A stretch of 64,000 nucleotides of DNA from Aquisediminimonas sp031376385. Its GTDB lineage: Bacteria; Pseudomonadota; Alphaproteobacteria; Sphingomonadales; Sphingomonadaceae. Positions 24,194 to 32,757 of this stretch are shown in pieces. Made by a program: the position numbers and the translations under genes. Each line of letters begins with the position of its first letter. The stretch's first letter is position 1. Below the pieces are notes generated by a model, which did not search any database, had not been told where the DNA came from, and saw only the letters and a program-made list of their open reading frames with translations. The stretch spans positions 82,279-146,278 of the forward strand of contig JANMDQ010000003.1 of assembly GCA_031376385.1 (NCBI GenBank). The letters are read 5' to 3'.

Positions 24194-24973
24194 ATGGATG
24201 GTTTATCAGTCGGGCAATATTCGCTCGTGTACAACGCGTTTTCATTTACCTTTGCGACAATGGCTGCCGCAACGATTTTTTTGTGGCTAGGCCGGTCGCA
24301 AGTTGGGGCCGCATATAAGACGGCGCTGACGATTTCCGGGCTCGTAACGGCTATTGCCGCTTATCATTATTTTCGGATTTTCGAAAGCTGGAGCGAAGCC
24401 TACACCGTAACCAACGGCGTTATTACAGTGACAGGCGTCGCGTTTAACGACGCCTATCGGTATGTTGACTGGCTGTTGACTGTGCCGTTGTTGCTGATCG
24501 AGCTTATTCTGGTCATGCGCTTGTCATCAGAAGAAACATCGTCGAAGTCACTTCGTCTCGGCTCGGCGGCTGCGTTGATGATCATCCTCGGTTATCCCGG
24601 CGAAATCGCAGGCGATAATGGAACGCGCGCGATTTGGGGCACGCTCGCCACAATTCCGTTCCTCTATATTGTGTGGGAATTGTTTAAGGGCCTTGGCGCG
24701 TCGATTGAGCGTCAGCCAGAATCAGTGCGTAAGCTTGTGAAGGACGCGCGGTTGATCACCTTCGGGTCGTGGGGCTTTTACCCCATCGTCTATATGATTC
24801 CCTACACCGACTTTGGCGGCGGCACGGTCGCAGCGGCAGTGCAGATTGGCTACACGATTGCCGATCTGGTCGCAAAGGTGGGCGTGGGCGTACTGATCTA
24901 CGTCATTGCAGTTCGTAAGTCTGCCATCGAATATCCCGCCGCATCCGAGGCGGTCAACGCCAGCGCGCGGTAA
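24194..24973 (+). CDS. Xanthorhodopsin-type light-driven proton pump
   Basis: A 259-residue seven-helix microbial rhodopsin. Helix C reads RYVDWLLTVPLLLIE with Asp92, Thr96 and Glu103, the DTE motif of outward proton pumps, and Leu100 at the position that tunes green absorption. His58 (AAYHYF) matches the proton-acceptor-complex His, Arg89 its Arg, and helix G has Asp224 and the retinal Lys228 (IADLVAK). Gly149 in RAIWGTLATIP stands where most proteorhodopsins carry a bulky residue; a Gly there opens the window that lets xanthorhodopsin and relatives bind a carotenoid antenna. An ideal AAGGAGG sits 7 nt before ATG 24194. No retinal-forming oxygenase gene lies in the window. A terminator follows at 25004. 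Confidence 0.95.
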   Translation: MDGLSVGQYSLVYNAFSFTFATMAAATIFLWLGRSQVGAAYKTALTISGLVTAIAAYHYFRIFESWSEAYTVTNGVITVTGVAFNDAYRYVDWLLTVPLLLIELILVMRLSSEETSSKSLRLGSAAALMIILGYPGEIAGDNGTRAIWGTLATIPFLYIVWELFKGLGASIERQPESVRKLVKDARLITFGSWGFYPIVYMIPYTDFGGGTVAAAVQIGYTIADLVAKVGVGVLIYVIAVRKSAIEYPAASEAVNASAR

Positions 24974-25003
24974 AAGATACTCCTTCGGGTCGCAACCGTG
25001 GAG

Positions 25004-25038
25004 GCGGGTCAGGGGTCATACCCTGGCCCGCATTTTTT
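25004..25038 (+). terminator. Rho-independent terminator of the rhodopsin gene
   Basis: GCGGGTCAGGG (25004-25014), a 6-nt loop, CCCTGGCCCGC (25021-25031) with one wobble pair, then A and six T. It lies 30 bp after the rhodopsin stop and before crtZ. Confidence 0.88.
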
Positions 25039-25107
25039 GTGCTCATAATGGTCTACCGTCTTATTTTGATATGGCGATGTTAGGAACTGAGGCTTAATAG
25101 AACAGCC

Positions 25108-25623
25108 ATGCAAGTCGCACTGAACATCGCCATCGTCATCGGCACCATCCTCGCGATGGAGGGGCTGGCATGGTGGAGCCATAAATATGTGATGCACGGC
25201 TGGGGCTGGGCATGGCACCGGGATCATCATGAGCCGCATGACAATCTGCTTGAGCGGAATGACCTCTATGCCATTGTCGGCGCAGTGATGAGCATGTCAA
25301 TGTTCGCCATCAGCAGCCCCGTGATCATGGGCACGTCGGCTTGGTTGCCGGGGCTTTGGGTGGCGTTTGGCATTTTGGGTTACGGCATCATCTACACGTT
25401 GGTGCATGACGGCTTGGTTCATCAACGCTATTTTCGCTGGGTGCCGCGCAGTGGCTATGCCAAGCGGATTGTGCAGGCCCATAAAATCCATCACGCGACG
25501 ATCGGCAAGGAAGGTGGTGTGTCATTCGGTTTCATTTTCGCGCGAGATCCAGCGACGTTGAAGCAGGAATTAAAGGCGCAGCGGGAGGCTGGATTGGCAG
25601 TAGTGCGGGATGCCGCGATTTAA
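25108..25623 (+). CDS. crtZ: Beta-carotene hydroxylase
   Basis: A 171-residue non-haem di-iron membrane hydroxylase that adds 3-hydroxyl groups to the beta-rings of carotenoids to make zeaxanthin. The histidine clusters are complete: H25/H30, H37, H40/H41 and H44 (SHKYVMHG, HRDHHEPH), H100/H105 (HDGLVH) and H125/H128/H129 (HKIHH). Several membrane helices surround them. Being next to the rhodopsin rather than in a crt cluster suggests a role in antenna supply. Its stop overlaps the stop of the convergent AI-2E-type gene by 4 bp. Confidence 0.94.
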   Translation: MQVALNIAIVIGTILAMEGLAWWSHKYVMHGWGWAWHRDHHEPHDNLLERNDLYAIVGAVMSMSMFAISSPVIMGTSAWLPGLWVAFGILGYGIIYTLVHDGLVHQRYFRWVPRSGYAKRIVQAHKIHHATIGKEGGVSFGFIFARDPATLKQELKAQREAGLAVVRDAAI

Positions 25624-26696
25624 GCTTCAGTCGGTATAGCACGACTTTGGGCAAAAATTTCCCACGCAGCAATGAACATGGCGGCGATGACGGGGCCTAC
25701 GATGAAGCCATTGATGCCCATCACGCTTAGTCCGCCTAGCGTCGAAATTAGTACAACATAATCAGGCATCCGCGTATCTGCGCCGACAAGGATCGGGCGC
25801 AGGACATTATCAACCATCGAAATAATGAAGAAGCCGCAGAGGAGCAGAACAACCCCTTGCCACACAGCGCCGGTCACCAGCAAATAGATCGCCACTGGAA
25901 GCCAGATCAGGCCCGTTCCGATAGCCGGGACCAGCGAAAGAAAGCCCATCACGACACCCCAGAGCAGGGCCGCGCGAATATCGAGCAGTGCAAAAATGAC
26001 GCCGCCGAGCACGCCTTGAACCAAGGCAACGACGATGCTGCCCTTGATCGTGGCGCGAATGACGGTGGTGAATTTGTCAAACAGCGCCGATTTTTTGGCC
26101 GCATGCATGGGCACAACTTCACTGATTTGGCGCGTTAACTGCCGACCGTCGCGCAGCAGGAAGAAGGTGAGGTAAAGCATGATGCCCATGCCCATGGCGA
26201 AACTGAATGCGCTTTGGCCAATGTTGAGTGCCTGAGTCGTCGCTATCCGCAGTCCGCTGGTAATGACGGAGGATAGTTTTTCCTGAAGCGCATTGAAATC
26301 GCCGAAACCGAACCGGTCCAGCATCGTCATGACCGACGGTGGCACGGCGTTTTGCACGTCGCGAAATACCGCGCCGAAATCGATTTGACGGGATTCAATC
26401 TGGGCATAAGTGCGCACAGCCTCATCCACCATCAGCGACCCTAAAACAGCCGATGGAATGATCACAATAGCAATCACCAACAACAGGGTCAGCGCCGCCG
26501 CACTATTCTTGCGGTTGGGCATTTTGAGGGCAATGCGGCCTTTGACCGGCGCAAACAGGATCGCAGCAATCAACGCCCAAAGGATTGCGCCAAAGAAAGG
26601 CGATGCAATCCAGGCCATGGCCAGCGACGCGACCACAACAAAGCCAAGAAAAACGCGATCTTCAAAATGGGGGGACGAATGGGGAGGTTGTACCAT
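25620..26696 (-). CDS. AI-2E family transporter (PerM-like)
   Basis: A 358-residue membrane protein of the AI-2E/PerM family with about eight helices in the usual arrangement: a hydrophobic N-terminal pair, a soluble loop (about 100-160), and the conserved GVLGGVIFALLDIRAALLWG and IGTGLIWLPVAIYLL then DNVLRPILVG stretches. Family members export various small molecules, so the cargo is unknown. The family name does not prove autoinducer transport. Confidence 0.86.
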   Translation of the reverse strand: MVQPPHSSPHFEDRVFLGFVVVASLAMAWIASPFFGAILWALIAAILFAPVKGRIALKMPNRKNSAAALTLLLVIAIVIIPSAVLGSLMVDEAVRTYAQIESRQIDFGAVFRDVQNAVPPSVMTMLDRFGFGDFNALQEKLSSVITSGLRIATTQALNIGQSAFSFAMGMGIMLYLTFFLLRDGRQLTRQISEVVPMHAAKKSALFDKFTTVIRATIKGSIVVALVQGVLGGVIFALLDIRAALLWGVVMGFLSLVPAIGTGLIWLPVAIYLLVTGAVWQGVVLLLCGFFIISMVDNVLRPILVGADTRMPDYVVLISTLGGLSVMGINGFIVGPVIAAMFIAAWEIFAQSRAIPTEA

Positions 26697-26704
26697 AGGC
26701 TTGA

Positions 26705-27595
26705 TTATAGCGCAGCGTGGCCCGCGATCAACTCCACCATGCGCCCAACTTGAGACGGCGGCAGATCATGTGCCATTTCCTCAATAACCTCCAGCCGTGC
26801 ACCTGGAATGCGGCGGGCGATATCTTCGCTATTGGCCAGCGGAACGAGCGGATCCGCTGCGCCGTGGATGACAAGGGTAGGGGCCTTCACCTTGGCCAGA
26901 CGCCCGTGACGCCCTGTGTCAGTGATAATTGCCAGCAATTGCCGCTTCGCCCCCATTGGATTGTAACTGCGGTCAAAGGCGCGGCCTGCCGCCACTTCAA
27001 ACGCGTCCGCTGCGCGCGCAGGATCAGGATAGCTGATCAGTTTGAGCATTTCAGTCCCTGCTGCAACCGCTTCTTCGCGTGTGGGATTGTCAGGGCGTTT
27101 GGCGATCATCCGTTTGCGCAGTTCAGACGATGGTCCGGGCAAGCCTGCTGCGCCGCTCGATGACATGACGCTGGTTAGGCTGAGTGTGCGGGACGGGTGA
27201 AGTGCTGCAACATTCTGGGCAATCATGCCGCCCATGGACACGCCAACGATATGTGCAGCATGGATGTCCAACGCATCCAGCAAGCCCACCGCATCCAGCG
27301 CCATATCCTTAAGCGAATACGCAACGCCGCCCGACAATCCTATGCGTGATTTCAAAAGGGTCAGGATTAGGTTCGGTGCTGCGGCTCCGTCCAAACGAGA
27401 AGACAGCCCAATATCCCGGTTGTCGTAACGGATAACGCGAAAGCCTTCGCCTGCCAGTCCGTTCACAAAATCATCGGGCCACGCAATCATCTGCGTGCCC
27501 AGCCCCATGATCAGCAGGATCACAGGCGCGTCGGATTCTCCGACTTCTTCGTAATAGAGTTCCATTCCATTGGCATTGACTGTCGGCATGCGCAT
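26705..27595 (-). CDS. Alpha/beta hydrolase
   Basis: A 296-residue cytoplasmic alpha/beta hydrolase. The oxyanion loop is IMGLGTQMIAWPDD, then VIRYDNRDIGLS, the nucleophile elbow GVSMGGMIAQ, and the late acid and His in HGAADPLVP and MAHDLP. It is like esterases or 3-oxoadipate enol-lactonase-type hydrolases; substrate unknown. ATG 27595 is chosen (MRMPTVNANG) with AGGGGA upstream; the frame is open much further up to 27886 but without family-like sequence. Confidence 0.82.
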   Translation of the reverse strand: MRMPTVNANGMELYYEEVGESDAPVILLIMGLGTQMIAWPDDFVNGLAGEGFRVIRYDNRDIGLSSRLDGAAAPNLILTLLKSRIGLSGGVAYSLKDMALDAVGLLDALDIHAAHIVGVSMGGMIAQNVAALHPSRTLSLTSVMSSSGAAGLPGPSSELRKRMIAKRPDNPTREEAVAAGTEMLKLISYPDPARAADAFEVAAGRAFDRSYNPMGAKRQLLAIITDTGRHGRLAKVKAPTLVIHGAADPLVPLANSEDIARRIPGARLEVIEEMAHDLPPSQVGRMVELIAGHAAL

Positions 27596-27792
27596 TCCCC
27601 TGTTTGATGCGGCAATCGATAGCGGAGGATACGACAGAGGCAAGATGGGCTTGATCGCCGCGTTCGTTTTGCTATTGTAAGGGTGCATAACGCGATGGAA
27701 TTTATGAACGAGATTGCCTCCATTTGATCCAGCGCCCGCAGACACTGCGGAGCCGCTGATCGCGCGCCAGACCTGCCAAGCTGCGGTGTCTG

Positions 27793-27804
27793 AGCGATAT
27801 CGCT
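27793..27804. promoter_or_regulatory. Palindrome upstream of yjhX-like gene
   Basis: AGCGATATCGCT, a 12-bp perfect palindrome, lies 24 bp before the YjhX-like start and could be an operator. Outside it, CCTGCC and GGCAGG form a weaker pair of arms. Confidence 0.35.
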
Positions 27805-27828
27805 TGATCAAATTCGGCAGGTTTTCAC

Positions 27829-28086
27829 ATGAACGTTTCAAAATATGAACAGCGCGTGCTGCACGCGCTGGCGCAAGGCGGCTCAATACATCATCGGCAT
27901 TGTGACAGGGGGCACATCGTCGATATCGATTGCTTTACCCGCGATGGCTGGCGATTGGATGATTGCACGATGGCCGTGTTCCGCAAGTTGAAGGCCAAGC
28001 GGCTGATCGGCAGTATTGGCGGCGGGCCTTACCGGGTCACCCGTGAAGGGCTTCGGGCAGTAAGGGCGCAGCTGGATCAGCGGTAA
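27829..28086 (+). CDS. YjhX family protein (UPF0386)
   Basis: An 85-residue protein matching the YjhX/UPF0386 family: MNVSKYEQRVLHALAQGG, the central DCTMAVFRKLKAKRLIGS and the GGPYRVTREGLRAVRAQLD end. In Escherichia coli YjhX is a reported toxin paired with YjhQ, an acetyltransferase-like antitoxin. No yjhQ-like gene is next to it here; the neighbours are an alpha/beta hydrolase and an MNT/HEPN pair. Confidence 0.82.
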   Translation: MNVSKYEQRVLHALAQGGSIHHRHCDRGHIVDIDCFTRDGWRLDDCTMAVFRKLKAKRLIGSIGGGPYRVTREGLRAVRAQLDQR

Positions 28087-28101
28087 GGGCCACTGGGGAT
28101 G

Positions 28102-28485
28102 TTACTGGTTGGATATCCAGTGTTTGACAGCAGCGATGAATTTCGTCGCGTTGTCGATAGAATCCTTTGTTTCGCTGACCGATATTTCGTCACCTTCATA
28201 GTCGCTAAGAAGTCGTCTTTGGAATTCATGGCTAAATATCCGCCCCATTTCCAAAGGCACGAAACCGGTTTTGGCAATATACTGACCGAACGCACCGATG
28301 ATGGTGGAATGAGTTTTCGACATCGCCTTTTCGCCATGACCAACAATCAACAAGGAAGCCCGAGCTGCGTTAAACATCGCGTAATAAGAGCGGTTGCATG
28401 CCGCATCCGGATCGCCATTTTTGAGAAGAAGTTCTGCTGAAGAGAGGCATTTCTCGGCCTTCGCAATCCACATTTCTGGATTCAC
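28102..28485 (-). CDS. HEPN domain protein of MNT/HEPN pair
   Basis: A 127-residue helical HEPN protein: AEKCLSSAELLLKNGDPDAA then CNRSYYAMFNAARALL-like RSYYAMFNAARA, and KTHSTIIGAFGQYI. GTG 28485 is preferred as start because it overlaps the MNT stop by 4 bp (GTGA); ATG 28473 is the alternative. It belongs to a different HEPN subfamily from the protein at 18146 and the order of the pair is reversed. Confidence 0.82.
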   Translation of the reverse strand: MNPEMWIAKAEKCLSSAELLLKNGDPDAACNRSYYAMFNAARASLLIVGHGEKAMSKTHSTIIGAFGQYIAKTGFVPLEMGRIFSHEFQRRLLSDYEGDEISVSETKDSIDNATKFIAAVKHWISNQ

Positions 28486-28856
28486 AGCACAATGCCCTCT
28501 CTTTTGATGTTGGCGATTAGCCAAGGATTACTGTGCTTTTCAGGGTCTATCCAATCCTCATGCCAGATGGGATACGCTGAGATGATCAACCCTGTTTCTA
28601 ACATCACATCATAGGCTGGATCGTTCATTTTGAGAGCAACCGTCATTGTTCGTTGCTTAGGGCCGCTTAACACTATGGCCAAATCCGCATCGCTGTCCGG
28701 TTTCGCGTCGCCGCGCGCGCGGGAGCCGTAGAGCCAGACTTCCTCAATCGGATAGTCATCCGCGATGCGATCAAGATACATCTCGATGCTGCGCCGTGTT
28801 GCGGGGTCTATGACTTTGGGTTTGTCCATCAGCAAAGATATAGCAGAATTCGACAT
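28482..28856 (-). CDS. Nucleotidyltransferase domain protein of MNT/HEPN pair
   Basis: A 124-residue nucleotidyltransferase with GSRARG followed nine residues later by DADLAIVL, and the third acid in YDVMLE. The start could be ATG 28856 or 28829. It lies 9 bp from the uvrC stop and might be read through from uvrC. Predicted role: the modifying antitoxin of the HEPN protein downstream. Confidence 0.82.
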   Translation of the reverse strand: MSNSAISLLMDKPKVIDPATRRSIEMYLDRIADDYPIEEVWLYGSRARGDAKPDSDADLAIVLSGPKQRTMTVALKMNDPAYDVMLETGLIISAYPIWHEDWIDPEKHSNPWLIANIKREGIVL

Positions 28857-28865
28857 CGCTACAAA

Positions 28866-30791
28866 TCATCCTCCCCCATGGTAAAAATCATACACTGTCT
28901 GCGCCACAGCGGCTGAAACCCCGGGGGCGCGTTGCAGGTCCTCAAGTGTCGCCCCGCGCACGGCCTTCGCAGTGCCGAAGTGCATGAGAAGCGCCTTCTT
29001 TCGCGCCGGGCCAATGCCGGGCACTTCGTCCAGCGGGCTGACGGTGATCGCTTTGCTGCGTTTGGTGCGGTGCGCGCCAATGGCGAAGCGGTGTGCTTCG
29101 TCGCGCAAGCGCTGGAGGTAGAAGAGCACAGGCGCGTTCACGGGCAATTGAAATTCGCGGCCATCGGGGAAGTGGAACGTCTCCCGCCCAGCGTTGCGGT
29201 CTGGTCCTTTGGAGACACCAATCATCGCCACATCCTGCACGCCGATTTCATCCATGATGGATTTGACAGCGCTCATCTGGCCTTTTCCGCCGTCGATCAG
29301 CACAAGGTCCGGCCAATCTCCCTTTTCGCGATCAGGGTCTTCATCCTGAGCGCGGGTGAAGCGCCGCTCAAACACTTCGCGCATCATCGCAAAGTCATCG
29401 CCAGGGGCCGTGTCAGGGTTCTTGATATTGAACTTGCGATACTGGCCTTTGATAAAGCCTTCCGGCCCGGCGACGACCATCGCGCCTAGCGCATTGGTGC
29501 CCTGAATATGGCTGTTATCGTAAATCTCGATCCGCTGTGGCGGTTCGGCGAGATCAAAAAGCTCCGCCACTTCGCGCAGCAGCTTGCCCTGCGTTGTCGT
29601 TTCGGCCAGCCGCCGGTCCAGCGCTTCAACAGCGTTGCGGCTGGCTTGTTTAATGAGGCGGACCCGGTCTCCGCGCTGTGGCATGGAAATGTCCACTTTG
29701 CCGCCCGCCCGTTCCTTCAATGCCTCGGCCAGCAACTCGCCTTCTGGCAATACGCGGTCGAGCAGGATGGAGCGTGGAGGAGGCACGTCATCGTAGAACT
29801 GCGCGAGGAAGCTGGTCATCACTTCCTCCGCGCTCAACCCTTCGGTGTGGGTAGGGAAGAAGGCACGGTGTCCCCAGTTTTGCCCGCCGCGAATGAAAAA
29901 GGCCTGAATGCCAATCACGCCTGCTTTAGCGGCCATGGCGAAAATATCAGCATTACCAACGCCTTCGGCATGAATCGCTTGGCTGCCCTGAATGAAGGTC
30001 AGCGCACGCAACCGATCCCTCATGATCGCTGCGGATTCGAAGTCCAGTGCCTGCGCCGCCGCCTCCATTTGCGCGCCGAGCTTGGTCTGCACCTGCGTTG
30101 ATTTGCCGCCAAGGAACGCCTTTGCATCGGCAACAAGGTCGCCGTAGGCCGCTGGCGTGATCCGGTCTACACAGGGTGCCGAGCATCGCTTGATCTGGTG
30201 CAGCAAGCACGGTCGATCCCGGTTGCTGAAAAAACTATCGTTGCATGACCGCAGCAGAAACAGCTTTTGCAGGGCGTTGAGCGTCTGGTTGACCGAGCCT
30301 GCACTGGAAAAAGGCCCATAATAATTTCCTTTTGCCCGCCGCGCACCGCGATGCTTCTGGATGCGGGGAAAGGCATGATCATCGCGCAAGAGGATAAAGG
30401 GGAAGCTTTTGTCGTCGCGCAGCAACACATTGTATGCCGGGCGATACCGCTTGATCAGTTGCGCCTCCAGCAGCAGCGCCTCGGCTTCGCTGTTGGTCGT
30501 CACAATCGTCATGCTGCGCGTCTGCGCGACCATGCGCAGCAAGCGGCGGGGCAGCCTGTCCACTTGGGTGTAATTGGCAACGCGGTTGCGCAGGGCCTTC
30601 GCCTTGCCCACATAAAGCACGTCGCCGCGCACATCATGCATGCGGTAAACGCCGGGATTCTGCGGCAGCGTGTTCAGCACATTGCGGATCGCCGCGACGC
30701 CAGCCTCCAGATCCGGCAACTCCCCCCCGCGCACGGTGTAAGCGGCACGATCCTCATGGAATCGATCCGGGGATTGGGGTTGGTCTGCCAT
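28866..30791 (-). CDS. uvrC: Excinuclease ABC subunit C
   Basis: A 641-residue UvrC, the dual-incision nuclease of nucleotide excision repair. Order: GIY-YIG nuclease (NPGVYRMHDVRGDVLYVGKA, residues about 43-120), UVR motif around residue 245, the RNase H-like C-terminal nuclease (IEIYDNSHIQGTNALGAMVV, about 420 on) and two helix-hairpin-helices at the end (EVPGIGPARKKALLMHFG). Length is typical. Confidence 0.96.
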   Translation of the reverse strand: MADQPQSPDRFHEDRAAYTVRGGELPDLEAGVAAIRNVLNTLPQNPGVYRMHDVRGDVLYVGKAKALRNRVANYTQVDRLPRRLLRMVAQTRSMTIVTTNSEAEALLLEAQLIKRYRPAYNVLLRDDKSFPFILLRDDHAFPRIQKHRGARRAKGNYYGPFSSAGSVNQTLNALQKLFLLRSCNDSFFSNRDRPCLLHQIKRCSAPCVDRITPAAYGDLVADAKAFLGGKSTQVQTKLGAQMEAAAQALDFESAAIMRDRLRALTFIQGSQAIHAEGVGNADIFAMAAKAGVIGIQAFFIRGGQNWGHRAFFPTHTEGLSAEEVMTSFLAQFYDDVPPPRSILLDRVLPEGELLAEALKERAGGKVDISMPQRGDRVRLIKQASRNAVEALDRRLAETTTQGKLLREVAELFDLAEPPQRIEIYDNSHIQGTNALGAMVVAGPEGFIKGQYRKFNIKNPDTAPGDDFAMMREVFERRFTRAQDEDPDREKGDWPDLVLIDGGKGQMSAVKSIMDEIGVQDVAMIGVSKGPDRNAGRETFHFPDGREFQLPVNAPVLFYLQRLRDEAHRFAIGAHRTKRSKAITVSPLDEVPGIGPARKKALLMHFGTAKAVRGATLEDLQRAPGVSAAVAQTVYDFYHGGG

Positions 30792-31307
30792 GCGAGTGCT
30801 TTAGCCAGAAAATCGAAACAGGATAAGGGGGAAGTCCTTAGGCCCCAACCTGAACAAGGTTACAGTGCGGCGCAGGTTCTGCACTGATCTGTCGGAGCGA
30901 TTACGCGCGGCAGAACCACAAACCTCCCTCACACTCTTGAGGGGGATCCTGCTTGCGACGGCTTGACAAAGATACGCCACAACCTCACGCCAGCGGCCAG
31001 CGCACGTCAAAGTTGACACATGGTTGACACCTCACCGCACTATTTAGTGAGCGGCTTCTGACCATTTGGTTCAACCGAGCGCTGACCGCAGAGTCACGCT
31101 TCTTTGCGGCGGCAGGCAAAGTTCCGCAGGGTATAGGCGAATCGTAAGGCGCGTGAAAGTTCATTCAAAGACTGCACCAAAAATAGTCCTACTTTGCAAG
31201 AACATTATGCGAACATACGGCGAGTTTTGCATGGATTGGCGGCATGGCGCTTGTGGATTTGAGCAGACCATTGACGGCGATTTGAACATGAACCATCAGA
31301 GCATGAG
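30792..31307. other. 516-bp gap without a supported gene
   Basis: Between uvrC and the GT39-like gene. It holds a 6-bp stem hairpin CCCTCA-N6-TGAGGG (30926-30943), three TTGACA hexamers (near 30963, 31013 and 31024) without well-spaced -10 boxes, and an 81-codon open frame at 31066-31311 that shows no recognisable protein. A small RNA cannot be excluded. Confidence 0.5.
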
Positions 31308-32747
31308 ATGACCAACAACGCAGCAACCGGGTTTTTCAAGTCATGGGCTTTGGCTGTTCCGCTCTGCATCGCGCTGATCCTCGCTTGGCTAAACCCTTCC
31401 GGATATCGGGGCGGAGGTGCAGATGATTGGTACTATTTCCAAGCCGCTAAATGCATCGCTGCACAGGGATGGTGCACACCTGAAACGCATTGGGCGGCAC
31501 GTTGGCCTTTGCTTTTGCCAATGTCTTGGGCACTGCAGATTTTTGATGATGCCCGAACCGCGCTCAATTTTGTAAGTGCGGCCTTTTCGTTATCTGCTGT
31601 TGTCCTTGTAACACTGATTGCGAATAAACTGGGTGGAAGAGCCGCCGGCTGCTCTGCTGGGTTGATCTTCATCCTTACCCCAGCGGTCGCTAATCTGCTT
31701 CTTTTGCCAAATGTCGACATGGCTGAACTCGCATTTCTACTGGGTGGCACCTTATGCGGCATTGCATCTATGAAGCGGCGCTCGTCGTGGATTGCTGTGC
31801 TGGGGGGAATTTCGTTCGGCCTTGCTGTTGCGACGCGCGAAACTGCAATTGCTGTGATCGCGCCACTTTTTCTCGTCGCTCTCCGCCATTTAGAGCGTCA
31901 TACTCTGATGCTTTTCTTATCATCCTTTACGGTGATACCGGTCGGTGAAGCGATGTTTCATTGGTTGGATAGTGGAAATCCACTGCTGCGGCTAAACCTG
32001 GCTTTATCGCACACCACAATCGCATCCACAGAACTTCAAGGCGATGTCAGTATGACTTCGCCATTGTTCAACGCGGATGTCATATCACGTTGGCAACCTG
32101 CTTCTGGAATTAGATTGCATTGGATCATTGATCCATGGATCAACCTTTTCACAAACTGGGAATGTGGCTTACTCTTGTGCGCCGCTTTGGCTCTCGTAGC
32201 CGTCAGACACCGCAGCGTCTCCTCTCATACACAAGTCTTGGCAGCAGTCGCCCTCATGGCCTCCCTTTTACTGGTTTATGGACTGGCTATTGACCCAAAG
32301 CCGCGCATGTTCATGTTTGCGATTTCAGTTGCTGCCATCTTGATCGGCATGTTTTGCGCTGACCAATGGCGTGAAGGGAAGAGCAAGTTATATGTGGTTA
32401 TCATGCACCTTATTCCCGCGGTGACTGTCTTTCCTGTTGCCACTTCGACCAACTGGCTGAGAGCTGAAAATATTGCAAAGCAATGGATGGCTGAAACGGG
32501 CTTTCGCGCAAATGTAACAGAAAATAGCCGGCGCAGACTCGCTATGGTTCCAGGAATACTGGAATTACCTGTGTCAACTTCTCGACCTTTACTCACCCTA
32601 GAATTCAGCGATTGTCGAAAAAATGCCGCACGTGCAATTGATGTCCGCAACCCAGAGCCGGGACTTATGGCATGGTTGCGCGACAAAGGCCTGCTCCCTC
32701 CAAGCAATGAAATACTGATGTTGTGTTATTATAAACCAGAGTTCTAG
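31308..32747 (+). CDS. Multi-pass glycosyltransferase, GT39/PMT-like
   Basis: A 479-residue membrane protein with about ten helices. Its first periplasmic loop has GGGADDWYYFQAA, with the paired acidic residues of GT-C glycosyltransferases that use a lipid-linked sugar, and a later VATRETAIAV loop resembles the family. The acceptor is unknown. Composition is less G/C-rich than its neighbours and codon use looks different, so it may have been acquired. A hairpin at 32758 follows. Confidence 0.7.
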   Translation: MTNNAATGFFKSWALAVPLCIALILAWLNPSGYRGGGADDWYYFQAAKCIAAQGWCTPETHWAARWPLLLPMSWALQIFDDARTALNFVSAAFSLSAVVLVTLIANKLGGRAAGCSAGLIFILTPAVANLLLLPNVDMAELAFLLGGTLCGIASMKRRSSWIAVLGGISFGLAVATRETAIAVIAPLFLVALRHLERHTLMLFLSSFTVIPVGEAMFHWLDSGNPLLRLNLALSHTTIASTELQGDVSMTSPLFNADVISRWQPASGIRLHWIIDPWINLFTNWECGLLLCAALALVAVRHRSVSSHTQVLAAVALMASLLLVYGLAIDPKPRMFMFAISVAAILIGMFCADQWREGKSKLYVVIMHLIPAVTVFPVATSTNWLRAENIAKQWMAETGFRANVTENSRRRLAMVPGILELPVSTSRPLLTLEFSDCRKNAARAIDVRNPEPGLMAWLRDKGLLPPSNEILMLCYYKPEF

Positions 32748-32757
32748 GCAAGAATTC

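Noticed and set aside
31066..31311. An 81-codon plus-strand frame before the GT39-like gene
   Set aside because: No signal peptide, domain or ribosome site, and biased residues; probably chance.
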